Of a DNA stretch of 64,000 nucleotides, positions 8,730-18,462 are shown one piece after another. A model generated the notes under the pieces. That model made no database searches. It saw only the letters and a program-made list of their open reading frames with translations, and was not told the DNA's origin. The stretch covers positions 590,388 to 654,387 of the forward strand of contig NZ_KI632512.1 in NCBI RefSeq assembly GCF_000504305.1, given 5' to 3'. Both the position numbers and the translations under genes were made by a program. Origin of the DNA: Nitratidesulfovibrio termitidis HI1 (GTDB lineage Bacteria > Desulfobacterota > Desulfovibrionia > Desulfovibrionales > Desulfovibrionaceae). How positions within the stretch are numbered: position 1 is the first letter of the stretch; the number at the start of each line of letters is the position of its first letter.

Positions 8730-11183
8730 CTATTGCACCGTCAACAGTTCTTTGGCCACCCGCACGGCCTCCACGGCGTCGGCGGAATAGCCGTCCGCGC
8801 CGATGGCCTCGGCATAGGCGGGGGTAACCACCGCGCCGCCCACCATGACCTTGACGGGCAGGCCGCGTTCGCGCACCAGGCGCACGGTATCCTCCATGCG
8901 CACCATGGTGGTGGTCATCAGGGCCGAAAGCCCGATCACCCGCGCGCCGTGATGTTCCGCGGCCTCCACGATGTCGGCGGCCTTCACGTCCTTGCCCAAG
9001 TCCACCACGTCGAAGCCGTGGTTGCCCAGCATCAGGGTGACGATGTTCTTGCCGATGTCGTGGATGTCGCCCTCCACCGTGGCCATGATGATCACCGGGC
9101 GGGTTTCGTGCCCCCGCTGGGCTTCAAGCAACGGTTGAAGTTTGCGAAAGGCGTGCTGCATGGTCTCTGCCGAACGGATGAGCTGCGGCAGGAAGTATTC
9201 GCGCCGTTCGTAGCGGCGCCCCACCTCGGTGATGCCGGGGATCAGCTTTTCCTGCACCAGCGAGAACGGGTCGGCACCTTCTGCCAGGGCGCGTTCCACC
9301 AGGGCCAGCGCGCCGTCGCGGTCGCCCCGGATGACGGCCTCTTCCAGCGTGGCGGCCTTGGCCTTCACGCCAGCCGTGCCTCCGGTGCCGCCAGATGCCC
9401 CACCGGCAGCCGCTCCCGTGGCGTCACCACCCGGCGTCCAGCCGGAGTACCCTTCAATGAACGACTCGGCGTTGGGGTCCAGCCCCAGCAGCACGCTGGA
9501 GGCGGCCACCGCCTCGCGGATGCGCGCGTTGCCCGGGTGGGCGATGCACGAGGAAAGCCCCGCACCCGCCGCCATGGCCAGGAAGGTGGAGTTCAGCAGT
9601 TCGCGCGCGGGCAGGCCGAACGAGATGTTGGACAGCCCGATGGTGGTGGGCAGCCCCTCTGCCGCGCACCAGCGGATGGTGTCCAGGCAGTGGCGCGCGG
9701 CCTCGGCCTTGGACGACACGGCCAGGGCCAGCACGTCCACCATGACCAGACGGCGCGGAATGCGCAGGCCGTCGGCCTGTTGCAACAATTCCTCTATGAT
9801 GGCGATGCGTTCCGCCGCCGTCACCGGCAGCTTGCGCCCCTTGAGCGGCAGCAGGATGAACGGCGCGCCATGGTCGCGGCACAGCGGTCCCAGGTGCTCC
9901 ATGCGGCCCGGTTCGCCGCTGATGGAGTTGACCAGCGGGGAGCCGGGATGAAACGGCAGGGCCGCGGCAATGGCGTCGGCATTGGACGAATCCAGCGACA
10001 GCGGCAGCGAATGGCGGGCCACCAGGCGTTCCACCAGCGCGGGCAGCAGCACCGCCTCGTCCACCATGGGGGCACCCACGTTCACGTCCAGCAGCGGCGC
10101 GCCCGCCTCCACCTGTTCGTCGGCAAAGCGCAGGGCCTGGGCGAATTCGCCCGCCTGCAGTTCCGCCGTCAGCAGCTTCTTGCCGGTGGGGTTGATGCGT
10201 TCGCCGATGATGCGGATGGGGCTGCCCGCCCCGATGTGCACGGCTTGGGCGCGGGTAGTCAGCACGATGCCGTCGCGCCGGGCCGGGTCGGGCTCGAGAC
10301 CGCCAGAAATATTGCCCAGCGCGGTGCGCAGGGCTGCTATATGGGCAGGCGTGGTGCCGCAGCAGCCGCCCAGCATGCGCACGCCAGAGGCGGCAAAGCG
10401 GGCGGTGTGCCGGGCAAAGTCGTCCGGCCCCAGGCGGAACACGGTCTTGCCGTCCACCAGTTCCGGCAGCCCCGCGTTGGGTTCCACCAGCACCGGCACT
10501 TCGGCCAGTGCCAGCAGTTCGTCCACCACCTCGACCACCTGTTCCGGTCCGGCGCTGCAATTGGTGCCCACAAGGTCCACGCCCATGTTGAGCATGGACT
10601 GCACGAACACTCCGGGCCGCGTGCCGGTCAGGCTGACGCCGTTCTCGAAGGTCATGGAAACGCCCACGGGCAGGTCGCATTCGGCGCGCACGGCCAGCAC
10701 GATGGCCCGGGCCTCGGCCAGGTCGAACTGCGTTTCGGCCAGGATCAGGTCCACCCCGCCCTGCACCAGCCCCCGGATCTGGGCGCGGAAGGCGGCCACC
10801 AGTTCGGCGGGGTCCAGATCGCCCAGCGGGCGCAGGAAATGCCCGGACGGTCCCACGCTGCCCGCCACGAAGGCCTCGCGGCCACTGGCAAGCACGGCCT
10901 CGCGCGCGGCGCGGGCCATGGCACGGTTGAATTCCACCACGTCGGGAGCGCCGGGGCCGGTACCCAATTTGTAGATGCAGCCGCCGAAGGTGTTGGTGGT
11001 CAGCACGTCGGCCCCGGCCTGCAGGTAGTCGGCATGAATGCCCACCAGCACGTCGGGTCGGGCCAGGCAGAACAGTTCCGGGCTTACGCCGGGCGGCAGC
11101 CCGCGCGACTGGAGCATGGTGCCCATGCCGCCATCGAAGACCAGCCGACGACCTGACCGAAGCGCTTGACGAAAATCTGGCAC
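8730..11183 (-). CDS. metH: Cobalamin-dependent methionine synthase, short form without activation domain
   Basis: About 817 residues. The order is a homocysteine-binding domain (start near RLVFDGGMGTML; zinc ligands in GTNCSAGP and LGGCCGTTP), a methyltetrahydrofolate (pterin) domain (GERINPTGKKLL), a B12 cap, and a cobalamin Rossmann domain with DIHDIGKN (base-off His). The protein ends right after the B12 domain, so the AdoMet reactivation domain of E. coli MetH is missing; reactivation must come from another protein. A Gly/Ala linker lies between the pterin and B12 parts. I prefer the GTG start at 11183 because AGGAG lies 8 bases upstream; an ATG at 11228 would add 15 residues. Confidence 0.95.
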   Translation of the reverse strand: MPDFRQALRSGRRLVFDGGMGTMLQSRGLPPGVSPELFCLARPDVLVGIHADYLQAGADVLTTNTFGGCIYKLGTGPGAPDVVEFNRAMARAAREAVLASGREAFVAGSVGPSGHFLRPLGDLDPAELVAAFRAQIRGLVQGGVDLILAETQFDLAEARAIVLAVRAECDLPVGVSMTFENGVSLTGTRPGVFVQSMLNMGVDLVGTNCSAGPEQVVEVVDELLALAEVPVLVEPNAGLPELVDGKTVFRLGPDDFARHTARFAASGVRMLGGCCGTTPAHIAALRTALGNISGGLEPDPARRDGIVLTTRAQAVHIGAGSPIRIIGERINPTGKKLLTAELQAGEFAQALRFADEQVEAGAPLLDVNVGAPMVDEAVLLPALVERLVARHSLPLSLDSSNADAIAAALPFHPGSPLVNSISGEPGRMEHLGPLCRDHGAPFILLPLKGRKLPVTAAERIAIIEELLQQADGLRIPRRLVMVDVLALAVSSKAEAARHCLDTIRWCAAEGLPTTIGLSNISFGLPARELLNSTFLAMAAGAGLSSCIAHPGNARIREAVAASSVLLGLDPNAESFIEGYSGWTPGGDATGAAAGGASGGTGGTAGVKAKAATLEEAVIRGDRDGALALVERALAEGADPFSLVQEKLIPGITEVGRRYERREYFLPQLIRSAETMQHAFRKLQPLLEAQRGHETRPVIIMATVEGDIHDIGKNIVTLMLGNHGFDVVDLGKDVKAADIVEAAEHHGARVIGLSALMTTTMVRMEDTVRLVRERGLPVKVMVGGAVVTPAYAEAIGADGYSADAVEAVRVAKELLTVQ

Positions 11184-11302
11184 AGCCTGTACTCCTGAAA
11201 CTTGGCTCGCAGGCGATGGAGAGTCCATGAACCGCGAGTGTTCCGTAAACGTGCCCGACCGGCGCGTACCGCCGCACGGGAAGGCCTGTGTACCGGAAAG
11301 CC

Positions 11303-11331
11303 TTGTAAAGGACAAACAAAAATCATACCAT
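11303..11331 (+). promoter_or_regulatory. Candidate promoter of rpoH
   Basis: TTGTAA and TACCAT are separated by exactly 17 bases in the AT-rich middle of the metH-rpoH divergent region, about 90 bases before the rpoH start. Confidence 0.45.
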
Positions 11332-11421
11332 TCCCGACTGTACGGCCCCGTCACGCATAGTGGGACCCCGCTACACGACGCACGAACCGGTGCGGCCTGC
11401 GCCGCGCCTTGACCGGATACC

Positions 11422-12819
11422 ATGACCGATACCGTGAAAACGCCGCGCCGCGCCGCGCGCACGCGTGGCGCCAAGGCCCCCGGGCCAGCTGCCTCCGAAC
11501 TTTCCGAAGCCCCCGAAGCGCCCGTCACGCCGGAAGTCGTGCTGGACGCCGAGGTGCTTCTTGACCCGCAGCCGGAAATTGCCCCCAAGGCCCGCGCCAA
11601 GGCGGCCTCCGGCAAATCGGCTTCGGGAAAATCGTCTTCCGGCGCCTCCGCTTCGGGCAAACCTGCGCGCGGCCGCCGTGCCGCATCTTCCCCTGCTGGC
11701 GATGGCGACGATGACGCACCGGCCTCCGCCACCGTGGTCGGCGAATATCCCGACGAATCGGACGACGACGAAAGCACCGACGACGAACTGGACATCGACT
11801 TCGACGGTCCCGGCGACGACGCCATCGACGTCGACCTGCTGCACGGCGACGACGATTCGTCCCACGCCTCTCACGGCTCCCGTGACGCAACGGGCGCGCA
11901 CGAGGACGGCGAAGCCCGCCACCGTTCCCTGCCCGTGCTGCGCCCGGCCATGCCCGGCGCTTCCACGCGCGACTCCCTGCACCTGTACCTGCGCGAAATC
12001 AGCAGGTTTCCGCTGCTGAAACCGGACGAGGAATTCGACCTTGCCCGCCGCGTGCAGGAACAGGGCGACAGCGATGCCGCCTTCCGCCTTGTCACCTCGC
12101 ACCTGCGCCTGGTGGTCAAGATCGCCATGGACTTCCAGCGGCGCTGGATGCAGAATGTGCTGGATCTGATTCAGGAAGGCAACGTGGGCCTGATGCGCGC
12201 GGTCAACAAGTTCGACCCCGAAAAAGGCATCAAGTTCTCGTACTACGCCGCCTTCTGGATCAAGGCCTACATCCTCAAGTTCATCATGGACAACTGGAGG
12301 ATGGTCAAGATCGGCACCACGCAGGCCCAGCGCAAGCTGTTCTACAATCTCAACAAGGAACGCCAGCGCCTTATCGCGCAGGGGTACGACCCCGACGCCG
12401 CCACCCTCTCGGAAAAGCTCAACGTCACCGTCGAGCAGGTCATCGAGATGGAGCAGCGGCTCGATTCGTCCGACATGTCGCTGGACATCACCGTGGGCGA
12501 GGATTCCGGCGGGGCCACCCGCATGGACTTCCTGCCCGCCCTGGGGCCAGGCATAGAGGAAACGCTGGCCAACAGCGAAATCGCGCGCATGGTGCAGGAC
12601 AGGGTGCAGACCATCCTGCCGAAGCTGTCGGACAAGGAGGCATACATCCTCCAGCACCGCCTGCTTACGGAACAGCCCGTCACCCTGCGCGAGATCGGCG
12701 AGAAGTACGACATCACCCGGGAACGCGTCCGGCAGATAGAGGCGCGCCTGCTGCAAAAGCTGCGCGACCATCTGTTCAAGGAAATCCGCGACTTCTCCTC
12801 GGACTGGATATCACAGTAG
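11422..12819 (+). CDS. rpoH: RNA polymerase sigma-32-type heat-shock sigma factor with long acidic N-terminal extension
   Basis: 465 residues, against about 285-300 for a usual RpoH. Residues about 182-465 are a complete sigma factor: region 2 (HLRLVVKIAMDFQRRWMQN, then YYAAFWIKAYILKFIMDNW for 2.4), the RpoH box QRKLFYNLNKE, and region 4.2 (LREIGEKYDITRERVRQIEA). Residues 1-181 are low-complexity: Ala/Ser/Lys-rich first, then strongly acidic (DESDDDESTDDELDIDFD). The extension could act like region 1.1 by masking DNA binding, or be a handle for chaperones or proteases (inference). No internal start has a better ribosome site, but initiation near residue 165 cannot be excluded. A lipoprotein gene follows at 36 bases. 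Confidence 0.92.
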   Translation: MTDTVKTPRRAARTRGAKAPGPAASELSEAPEAPVTPEVVLDAEVLLDPQPEIAPKARAKAASGKSASGKSSSGASASGKPARGRRAASSPAGDGDDDAPASATVVGEYPDESDDDESTDDELDIDFDGPGDDAIDVDLLHGDDDSSHASHGSRDATGAHEDGEARHRSLPVLRPAMPGASTRDSLHLYLREISRFPLLKPDEEFDLARRVQEQGDSDAAFRLVTSHLRLVVKIAMDFQRRWMQNVLDLIQEGNVGLMRAVNKFDPEKGIKFSYYAAFWIKAYILKFIMDNWRMVKIGTTQAQRKLFYNLNKERQRLIAQGYDPDAATLSEKLNVTVEQVIEMEQRLDSSDMSLDITVGEDSGGATRMDFLPALGPGIEETLANSEIARMVQDRVQTILPKLSDKEAYILQHRLLTEQPVTLREIGEKYDITRERVRQIEARLLQKLRDHLFKEIRDFSSDWISQ

Positions 12820-12855
12820 CCGCCCGGCCCGGTCAGGCCGTTGCACGAGCCCTCC

Positions 12856-14655
12856 ATGCCATCCATCCTTCGCATAGCCTTTGTCCGCAACGCCGCAGGC
12901 ACGCTGACGGCCATCCTGGCGCGGCGCCGATCTGCGCCCGCCGGAACCTTCGGGCGTTCGCGCTTCGGGGCGCTTTCCCGCGCCGCCGCGCTGCTGGCGG
13001 CGGTCTGTCTGGCCTCCGGCGTCTCGGGCTGCGCAACCCGCCAGGCCACGCCCGACCAACCCGCCGCCCCCGTCGAATGGCAGCTGTCACCGGATGCGGC
13101 CACCACCTACTATTACCTGCTGCTGGAGCAGGCGGGGCGCACCGGCAACATGCGCGACGCGCTGACCGCCATCGAGCAGTTGGTGGCCCTCGATCCGTCG
13201 CCCAGGGTGTTCATCGACGGCGGCTCGTTCCTGCTTTCGCGCAAGGAAGCAACCCTGGCCCGCCAGGTGTTGCAGGAAGGCGTGACGCGCTACCCCGACG
13301 ATCTGGACATTACCCTGCTGCTGGTGGAAACCTACCTTGAGGAAAACCGCACCAGCGATGCCCTGTACACCCTGCGCAGCTTCGCCAACGCCCATGGCGA
13401 GGACGAACAGGCCCGCCAGGAACTGGCCCTGCTGCTGGTGAAAACCCGCAACTTCGCCGAGGCGGACAAGCTGCTCTCCGGCATCGCCGAGCGCAATCGC
13501 ACCCCCGTGCTGCGCTACTACCACGCCCGCGCGCTGGTGGGGCTGAACCGCCATTCCGAGGCGCTGGGCCAGTTGCGCAAGGCCGTCAAGGCCGCGCCCG
13601 ACTTTCTGGAGGCCTGGGCGGAACTGGCCTTCATCTACGAGCTGCGCAAGGACTACGTGGAAGCCGAGCGCACCTACGAGCAGATCATCACCCTGGACGA
13701 AAGCAACCAGGACGTGTGGTTGCGGCTCATCGCCATCAGCCTGAAGCTGAACAACCCGACCAAGGCCTACGAACTGTCCCGGCAAGGGCCGGAAACCTTC
13801 GGTTTTCTGCTCACGGCGGCCACCCTGTTTCTGGAAGAGAAATTCTACGAACAGGCCGATGCCCTGCTCACCGTGGTCAAGGACACCCCCGGCGCACCGG
13901 AAGAGGTGTACTTCTACCTGGCCGTGCTGTCCTTCGAAGGCAAGCGCGACCCGGCTGGCGCCCTGCGCTGGCTGGGCGAAATCACCCCGTCCAACAAGTA
14001 CCACGACCGTGCCCTGCGCCTGAAAAGCCAGTTGCAGTATGAAACCGGCGACCTCACCGCGGCGCTGGCCACGCTGAAGGAAGGACAGAAGACCTACCCC
14101 GGCCAGAAGGAATTCTGGCAGATGGAAGCCCAGCTGTACCTGAACAGCGACAAGCCGGAAGCGGCCCTGGCCGTCATGGACGAGGCGCGCACCTTCTGGC
14201 CCGACGACGCCGAAATCGCCTTCATGCGCGGCATCATCCTGGACGAGCGCGGCCAGAAGGCCGAAGCGTTCGCCATGATGGAGCAGGTCATCGCCGACCA
14301 CCCGCGCCACGCCCAGGCCCTGAACTACGTGGGGTACACCCTGGCGGAACAGGGCCGCGACCTGGACCGGGCGCTGGAACTGATCACCCGCGCCCTTGAA
14401 GAAGCGCCCGACAGTACCTACATCATCGATTCGCTGGCCTGGACGCACTACCGCCGGGGCGAACTGAACGAGGCGTGGCAGGCCATCGCCCGCGCCGTGG
14501 AACTGGGCGCCAGCGACCCCACCATCTGGGAACACTATGGCGACATAGCCGCCGCCCTCGGCAAGAAGGCAGAGGCGCGCAAGGGCTACCGCAAGGCCCT
14601 GGAAATGTCGCCCGCCAACGCGGCGGACGTTACCGCCAAGCTCAAGAACCTGTGA
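12856..14655 (+). CDS. TPR-repeat lipoprotein
   Basis: 599 residues from the ATG at 12856. After an unusually long basic N-region comes a hydrophobic stretch and the lipobox GVSGC (Cys59), so it is a predicted lipoprotein. The rest is helical with many tetratricopeptide repeats (for example ALNYVGYTLAEQGRDLDRAL and WEHYGDIAAALGKKAEARKG), a scaffold for protein complexes, possibly at the outer membrane. Its TGA overlaps the ATG of the next lipoprotein by one base (TGATG), so the two are translationally coupled and probably work together. The substrate or partner is not evident from the sequence. Confidence 0.88.
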   Translation: MPSILRIAFVRNAAGTLTAILARRRSAPAGTFGRSRFGALSRAAALLAAVCLASGVSGCATRQATPDQPAAPVEWQLSPDAATTYYYLLLEQAGRTGNMRDALTAIEQLVALDPSPRVFIDGGSFLLSRKEATLARQVLQEGVTRYPDDLDITLLLVETYLEENRTSDALYTLRSFANAHGEDEQARQELALLLVKTRNFAEADKLLSGIAERNRTPVLRYYHARALVGLNRHSEALGQLRKAVKAAPDFLEAWAELAFIYELRKDYVEAERTYEQIITLDESNQDVWLRLIAISLKLNNPTKAYELSRQGPETFGFLLTAATLFLEEKFYEQADALLTVVKDTPGAPEEVYFYLAVLSFEGKRDPAGALRWLGEITPSNKYHDRALRLKSQLQYETGDLTAALATLKEGQKTYPGQKEFWQMEAQLYLNSDKPEAALAVMDEARTFWPDDAEIAFMRGIILDERGQKAEAFAMMEQVIADHPRHAQALNYVGYTLAEQGRDLDRALELITRALEEAPDSTYIIDSLAWTHYRRGELNEAWQAIARAVELGASDPTIWEHYGDIAAALGKKAEARKGYRKALEMSPANAADVTAKLKNL

Positions 14656-15566
14656 TGCATCCATCCTTTCGGTTTTTCATCGCGCCCACGGAAAATGGGG
14701 CGGCCACCGCGCACGGCACTGCCGTGCGTCGTCGCGTGTGCTCCCTGCTGGCCGCCCTGCCCGTCCTGATCCTGCTTGTCACGGTCGCAGTGCTGCAAGG
14801 CTGCGCCCCGCGCGTGGCCCCCGGCGTGCCTGCCCCCGCAGAGCAGGCCGACGCCGCCTGGCATGCCTACCGCAGTTGGGCGCAGACCAACGACGCGGAT
14901 GCCGGTCCCTTCCGGCTCAACGCCAGCCTGCGCTACAAGACCGGCGAACACGACGGCAACCGCGTGGTGGCCCTGCTGTGGTCCAACGGCGACGTGCCGC
15001 TGCGCCTGGACATCATGGCGGGCATCGGGGCCACCGTGGCCCGCATCCGCGAGGACGACACCACCTTTCTGGCCTATGCCCCCAACGAGAACCGCGCCTA
15101 CTACCACAGCGGCGACCTGAACCAGGGCGGGCGCGCGCTGCTTTCGTTCGGCGTGCCGGTGCCCTTTTCCGTGCCGGACCTGGCCAACCTGCTGAATGGC
15201 CGGTTCGCCCGGGTCTTCGACGATGCCCGCACGGACGCACGTCTTGTGGCCGACGGGGGAATCGCCTACACTCTGCCGCGCGGCAGGGTTCGCGGAATGC
15301 TTGAACTTTCTCCCGAAGGACTGCCCCGTCACTGGACGGATACGGCCCCTGGTGACAAGCAGGCCGGGTGGGACATGCGCATCGACTATGACGAGGCTGC
15401 GCCGCCCCTGCCCCGCAAGATCACCATCACCCACGCCAAGGGATATTCCGCCATCCTGCTGGTGAAGGAACGCGAACGGCCGCAGGCCTTCACCGGTGAG
15501 CAACTGGGGCTCGAACTGCCAGAAGGCACAGAGGTCTTGCCGTTGCGCGAAGGCGCGCGGCGTTAG
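14655..15566 (+). CDS. Lipoprotein, LolB-like fold candidate
   Basis: 303 residues. A hydrophobic signal segment (LLAALPVLILLVTVAVLQGC) ends in a lipobox with Cys50. The mature part is beta-rich, with segments such as FRLNASLRYKT and VVALLWSNGDVPLRLDIMAG, reminiscent of LolB/DUF4292 outer-membrane lipoprotein-binding folds. By position it is the coupled partner of the TPR lipoprotein, since its ATG overlaps the preceding stop by one base. I infer a role in outer-membrane lipoprotein handling, but sequence identity to true LolB cannot be judged here; an unrelated exported beta-sheet protein is possible. Confidence 0.7.
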   Translation: MHPSFRFFIAPTENGAATAHGTAVRRRVCSLLAALPVLILLVTVAVLQGCAPRVAPGVPAPAEQADAAWHAYRSWAQTNDADAGPFRLNASLRYKTGEHDGNRVVALLWSNGDVPLRLDIMAGIGATVARIREDDTTFLAYAPNENRAYYHSGDLNQGGRALLSFGVPVPFSVPDLANLLNGRFARVFDDARTDARLVADGGIAYTLPRGRVRGMLELSPEGLPRHWTDTAPGDKQAGWDMRIDYDEAAPPLPRKITITHAKGYSAILLVKERERPQAFTGEQLGLELPEGTEVLPLREGARR

Positions 15567-15767
15567 GGGGACATCCCTTGCCGGTCCAACCCGGCCACGG
15601 ACTGCCCGCACGCATCACCAACTGTTCCGACCGGCCCGGCCGCCCCGACCGCGCAGGCAGGCCCGGCAGGCCGACGCCACGACGGGCTGATCGGCCTGAC
15701 AACCCGACGCCCCGACTATTCCACCAACAGGCATGCCACACAGCACCACAACGCGACGGAGACGTTC

Positions 15768-16202
15768 ATGACCGCGCCCGATACCCAGACCTCCTTCTCA
15801 CTTTCGGCCGTGCTGTCCAACCTCAAGGTGGGGTTGTGCGTGCTGCGCGGCGAATTGGGCCGCGTGGCTTCCGGCGTGCTGCGCTGCATGGAGGCTCGCC
15901 AGTTGCGCCGTCGCATGGACGAAGAGCACGCGGCCCTTGGCCAGCGCGTTGCGGAACTGCTGGAAGCGGGCAGCCTTGATGCCGCCGGATTGGCGGAGGA
16001 CGCTCGCGTTCGCGGATTGACGGAGGACGCTCGCATTCGCGGATTGGCGGAGGACGCTCGCATTCGCGAGCTGGCCGGACGCGCCGCCTTCCTGCGCGAC
16101 GAACTGGCCCGCCATGCCGCCAGCGCCAACGTGGATCGCGAACGCCATCTGGCCCGCATGGCCCGCTGTTGCGGCTCGAATGGCCCAGCTGGCGTGAACT
16201 GA
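15768..16202 (+). CDS. Small helical protein with 9-residue tandem repeats, unknown function
   Basis: 144 residues, not recognised. The start has a ggaga ribosome site. The protein is charged and helical; residues about 75-101 are three near-identical repeats (LAEDARVRG, LTEDARIRG, LAEDARIRE) encoded by 27-bp DNA repeats at 15993-16073. The whole protein looks like a coiled coil with no membrane segment. A good terminator follows directly at 16206, which supports it being a real transcription unit. Confidence 0.6.
   Translation: MTAPDTQTSFSLSAVLSNLKVGLCVLRGELGRVASGVLRCMEARQLRRRMDEEHAALGQRVAELLEAGSLDAAGLAEDARVRGLTEDARIRGLAEDARIRELAGRAAFLRDELARHAASANVDRERHLARMARCCGSNGPAGVN
15993..16073 (+). 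repeat. 27-bp in-frame tandem repeat (three copies)
   Basis: Three copies of a 27-base unit beginning ggaggacgctcgc, differing at a few positions, code for the LAEDARIRG-type nonapeptide. Copy number could change without breaking the frame. Confidence 0.85.
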
Positions 16203-16205
16203 TCC

Positions 16206-16238
16206 GGCCACGACTGGTCGACTGGCGCTCTTTTTTTC
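16206..16238 (+). terminator. Rho-independent terminator
   Basis: A short stem (GCCA-CGAC paired with GTCG-TGGC, a two-base bulge, loop tg) is followed within a few bases by seven T residues (16231-16237). It begins just after the stop at 16202. Confidence 0.6.
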
Positions 16239-16255
16239 CTGGTTACGCCATAGCC

Positions 16256-16284
16256 TTGACAACCGGCCCCCGGAACAGCACATT
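16256..16284 (+). promoter_or_regulatory. Possible promoter for rpiB-cysS
   Basis: A perfect TTGACA at 16256 is followed after 17 bases by the weak -10 CACATT. It lies just downstream of the terminator and about 125 bases before rpiB. Confidence 0.35.
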
Positions 16285-16407
16285 CCCAGCGCCGATCGGC
16301 CCCGCTGCACACCCAGCGCGCATGACCGGCATCCGTTCCACGGCTTACGCGGCGCCCGCAACGGGCGCACACCCCATATTTCCGTCAGCACGCAGCGAGG
16401 GAACACC

Positions 16408-16875
16408 ATGTCCGCATCCGTCATGTCCGCGCCAGTCATCATCGGCTCCGACCACGCCGGTCTTGCCCTGAAGCAGGTCATCGTCGCCCACCTCAAGGCC
16501 ACGGGCCGCCAGGTGGAAGACCTTGGACCCCAGACCGCCGAAAGCTGCGACTACCCGCTCTACGCCGCCAAGGTGACCGAACGGGTGCTTGCCACCGGCG
16601 GCTTGGGCATTCTGGTCTGCGGCACGGGCATCGGCATGTCCATGGCGGCCAACCGCTTTCCGGGCATCCGCGCCGCGCTGTGCACCTGTGAATTTCACGC
16701 CCGCGCCACCCGCCAGCACAACAACGCCAATGTGTTGTGCCTTGGCGAACGGGTAACCGGCCCCGGCGTGGCCATGGGCCTCGTGGACGTGTTTCTGGAC
16801 ACCGAATTCGAAGGTGGCCGCCACCAGCGCCGCATCGACCAGTTCGATGGGCCGGCCTGTACCGGCGGCTGCTAG
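16408..16875 (+). CDS. rpiB: Ribose-5-phosphate isomerase B
   Basis: 155 residues, full length for the RpiB/LacAB family. It interconverts ribose 5-phosphate and ribulose 5-phosphate in the pentose phosphate pathway. The N-terminus (VIIGSDHAGLALK) and the catalytic segment GILVCGTGIGMSMAANRFPGIRAALC are diagnostic; the Cys in VCGTG is the usual catalytic base. The start at 16408 has GAGGGAAC upstream. cysS follows after 121 bases on the same strand, and the two may share a promoter. Confidence 0.97.
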   Translation: MSASVMSAPVIIGSDHAGLALKQVIVAHLKATGRQVEDLGPQTAESCDYPLYAAKVTERVLATGGLGILVCGTGIGMSMAANRFPGIRAALCTCEFHARATRQHNNANVLCLGERVTGPGVAMGLVDVFLDTEFEGGRHQRRIDQFDGPACTGGC

Positions 16876-16996
16876 GCTCCCCTGAGGGGAACATCGACCT
16901 TGCTGTGGCACGTTCCTTCCTGCACCCGGCCCACCTGCTGGGCGCACACACGTTGCCATCGCTGACGCACCACACCGCATTCCTACGGGAGCATCA

Positions 16997-18454
16997 ATGC
17001 AACTGTACAATACCCTGACCCGCAAGAAGGAACACTTCGAGCCTGCCGTGCCCGGCAAGGTCAACATGTACGTCTGCGGCATCACCGCATACGACCTGTG
17101 CCACATCGGCCACGCCCGCTCCGCCGTGGTGTTCGACGTGCTGGTGCGCTACCTGCGCCACACCGGGCTCGACGTCACCTTCGCGCGCAACTTTACCGAC
17201 GTGGATGACAAGATCATCACCCGCGCCAACCAGGAAGGTCTTTCCAGTCAGGAGGTCGCGGAAAAGTACATCGCCACCTTCTACGAGGACATGGACCGCC
17301 TGAACGTGCTGCGGGCCGACCTAGAACCCCGCGCCACCACGCACATAGAGGAAATGATCTCATTGTGCGTGCGGCTCATCGAACAGGGCAAGGCCTACGC
17401 CACCCCGTCGGGCGACGTGTACTTTCGCGTGCGCGCCTTTCCCGGTTACGGCAAGCTTTCCGGCCGCGACGTGGACGACCTGCGCTCCGGGGCCCGCGTG
17501 GCGCCCGGCGAGGAAAAGGAAGATCCGCTCGATTTCGCCCTGTGGAAGGCTGCCAAGCCCGGCGAACCCTTCTGGGAAAGCCCGTGGGGTCATGGTCGCC
17601 CCGGCTGGCACATTGAATGCTCTGCCATGAGCGAAAAGCACCTGCCCTTGCCGCTGGACATCCACGGCGGCGGGCAGGATCTGGTCTTTCCGCACCACGA
17701 GAACGAAATCGCCCAGACCGAGGCGGCCCTTGGCAAGGACTTCGTGCGTTACTGGGTGCACAACGGCTTCGTGCAGGTGAACGCCGAAAAGATGTCCAAG
17801 TCGCTGGGCAACTTCCGCACCATCCGCGACATTCTGGAAAACTACCTTCCGGAAACGCTGCGCTACTTCCTGCTGACCAAGCACTACCGCAGCCCCATCG
17901 ACTTCACCTTCGAGTCCATGGACGAGGCGGAAAAGAACCTCAAGCGCATCTACGAAGCGCTGGGCCTGCTGCACGCCGAACTCGAGCGCGAAAAGTGGAC
18001 CTCCGGTCCCCTGCCCAGGGATGTGACCGAAGAATTCGAAGGTCTGCGCCAGGCCTTCACCGACGCCATGGAAGACGACATGAACACCGCGGCCGCCCTG
18101 GGGCACGTGTTCACCATGGTGCGCCTGGCCAACCGCATTCTGGACAACAAGGGCCAGCGCAAGACCGAGGGCGCCCGCGCCTTCTTCCGGGCCGTGCTGG
18201 ACCAGGCCGCCATCTGGTTCGCCGTGCTGGGCGTGTTCGGCCGCGAGCCTGCCGGATTCCTGGCGGAACTGCGCGCCTGCCGCGTGGCCCGCAAGTCCAT
18301 CGACCCGGCCAGGGTCGAAGAACTGTTGCAGGCCCGCATCAACGCCCGCGCCGACAAGGACTTCGCCCGCGCCGACGCCATCCGCGACGAAATCGCCGCC
18401 CTCGGCATAGAGGTGCGCGATACGCCTTCCGGCGCGGTATGGGACGTGCTATAA
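16997..18454 (+). CDS. cysS: Cysteinyl-tRNA synthetase
   Basis: 485 residues, class I aminoacyl-tRNA synthetase that charges tRNA-Cys. The HIGH-type motif is in [14 protein letters not shown], the KMSKS motif is [10 protein letters not shown], and the zinc-binding Cys is in [10 protein letters not shown], with a second in WHIECSAMS. The C-terminal DALR/anticodon region is complete. The start at 16997 has GGGAG eight bases upstream. The M48 peptidase gene begins only 8 bases after the stop, so these genes are probably co-transcribed. Confidence 0.98.
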   Translation: MQLYNTLTRKKEHFEPAVPGKVNMYVCGITAYDLCHIGHARSAVVFDVLVRYLRHTGLDVTFARNFTDVDDKIITRANQEGLSSQEVAEKYIATFYEDMDRLNVLRADLEPRATTHIEEMISLCVRLIEQGKAYATPSGDVYFRVRAFPGYGKLSGRDVDDLRSGARVAPGEEKEDPLDFALWKAAKPGEPFWESPWGHGRPGWHIECSAMSEKHLPLPLDIHGGGQDLVFPHHENEIAQTEAALGKDFVRYWVHNGFVQVNAEKMSKSLGNFRTIRDILENYLPETLRYFLLTKHYRSPIDFTFESMDEAEKNLKRIYEALGLLHAELEREKWTSGPLPRDVTEEFEGLRQAFTDAMEDDMNTAAALGHVFTMVRLANRILDNKGQRKTEGARAFFRAVLDQAAIWFAVLGVFGREPAGFLAELRACRVARKSIDPARVEELLQARINARADKDFARADAIRDEIAALGIEVRDTPSGAVWDVL

Positions 18455-18462
18455 GCCACCCC

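Noticed and set aside
11184-11421. Cobalamin or SAM riboswitch upstream of metH
   Set aside because: I could not find the conserved B12-box or SAM-I core; the region contains only promoter-like AT-rich patches.
15993-16073. Repeats resembling a CRISPR array
   Set aside because: The units are contiguous with no spacers and stay in frame in a gene; the same holds for the other repeats. No cas gene is present.
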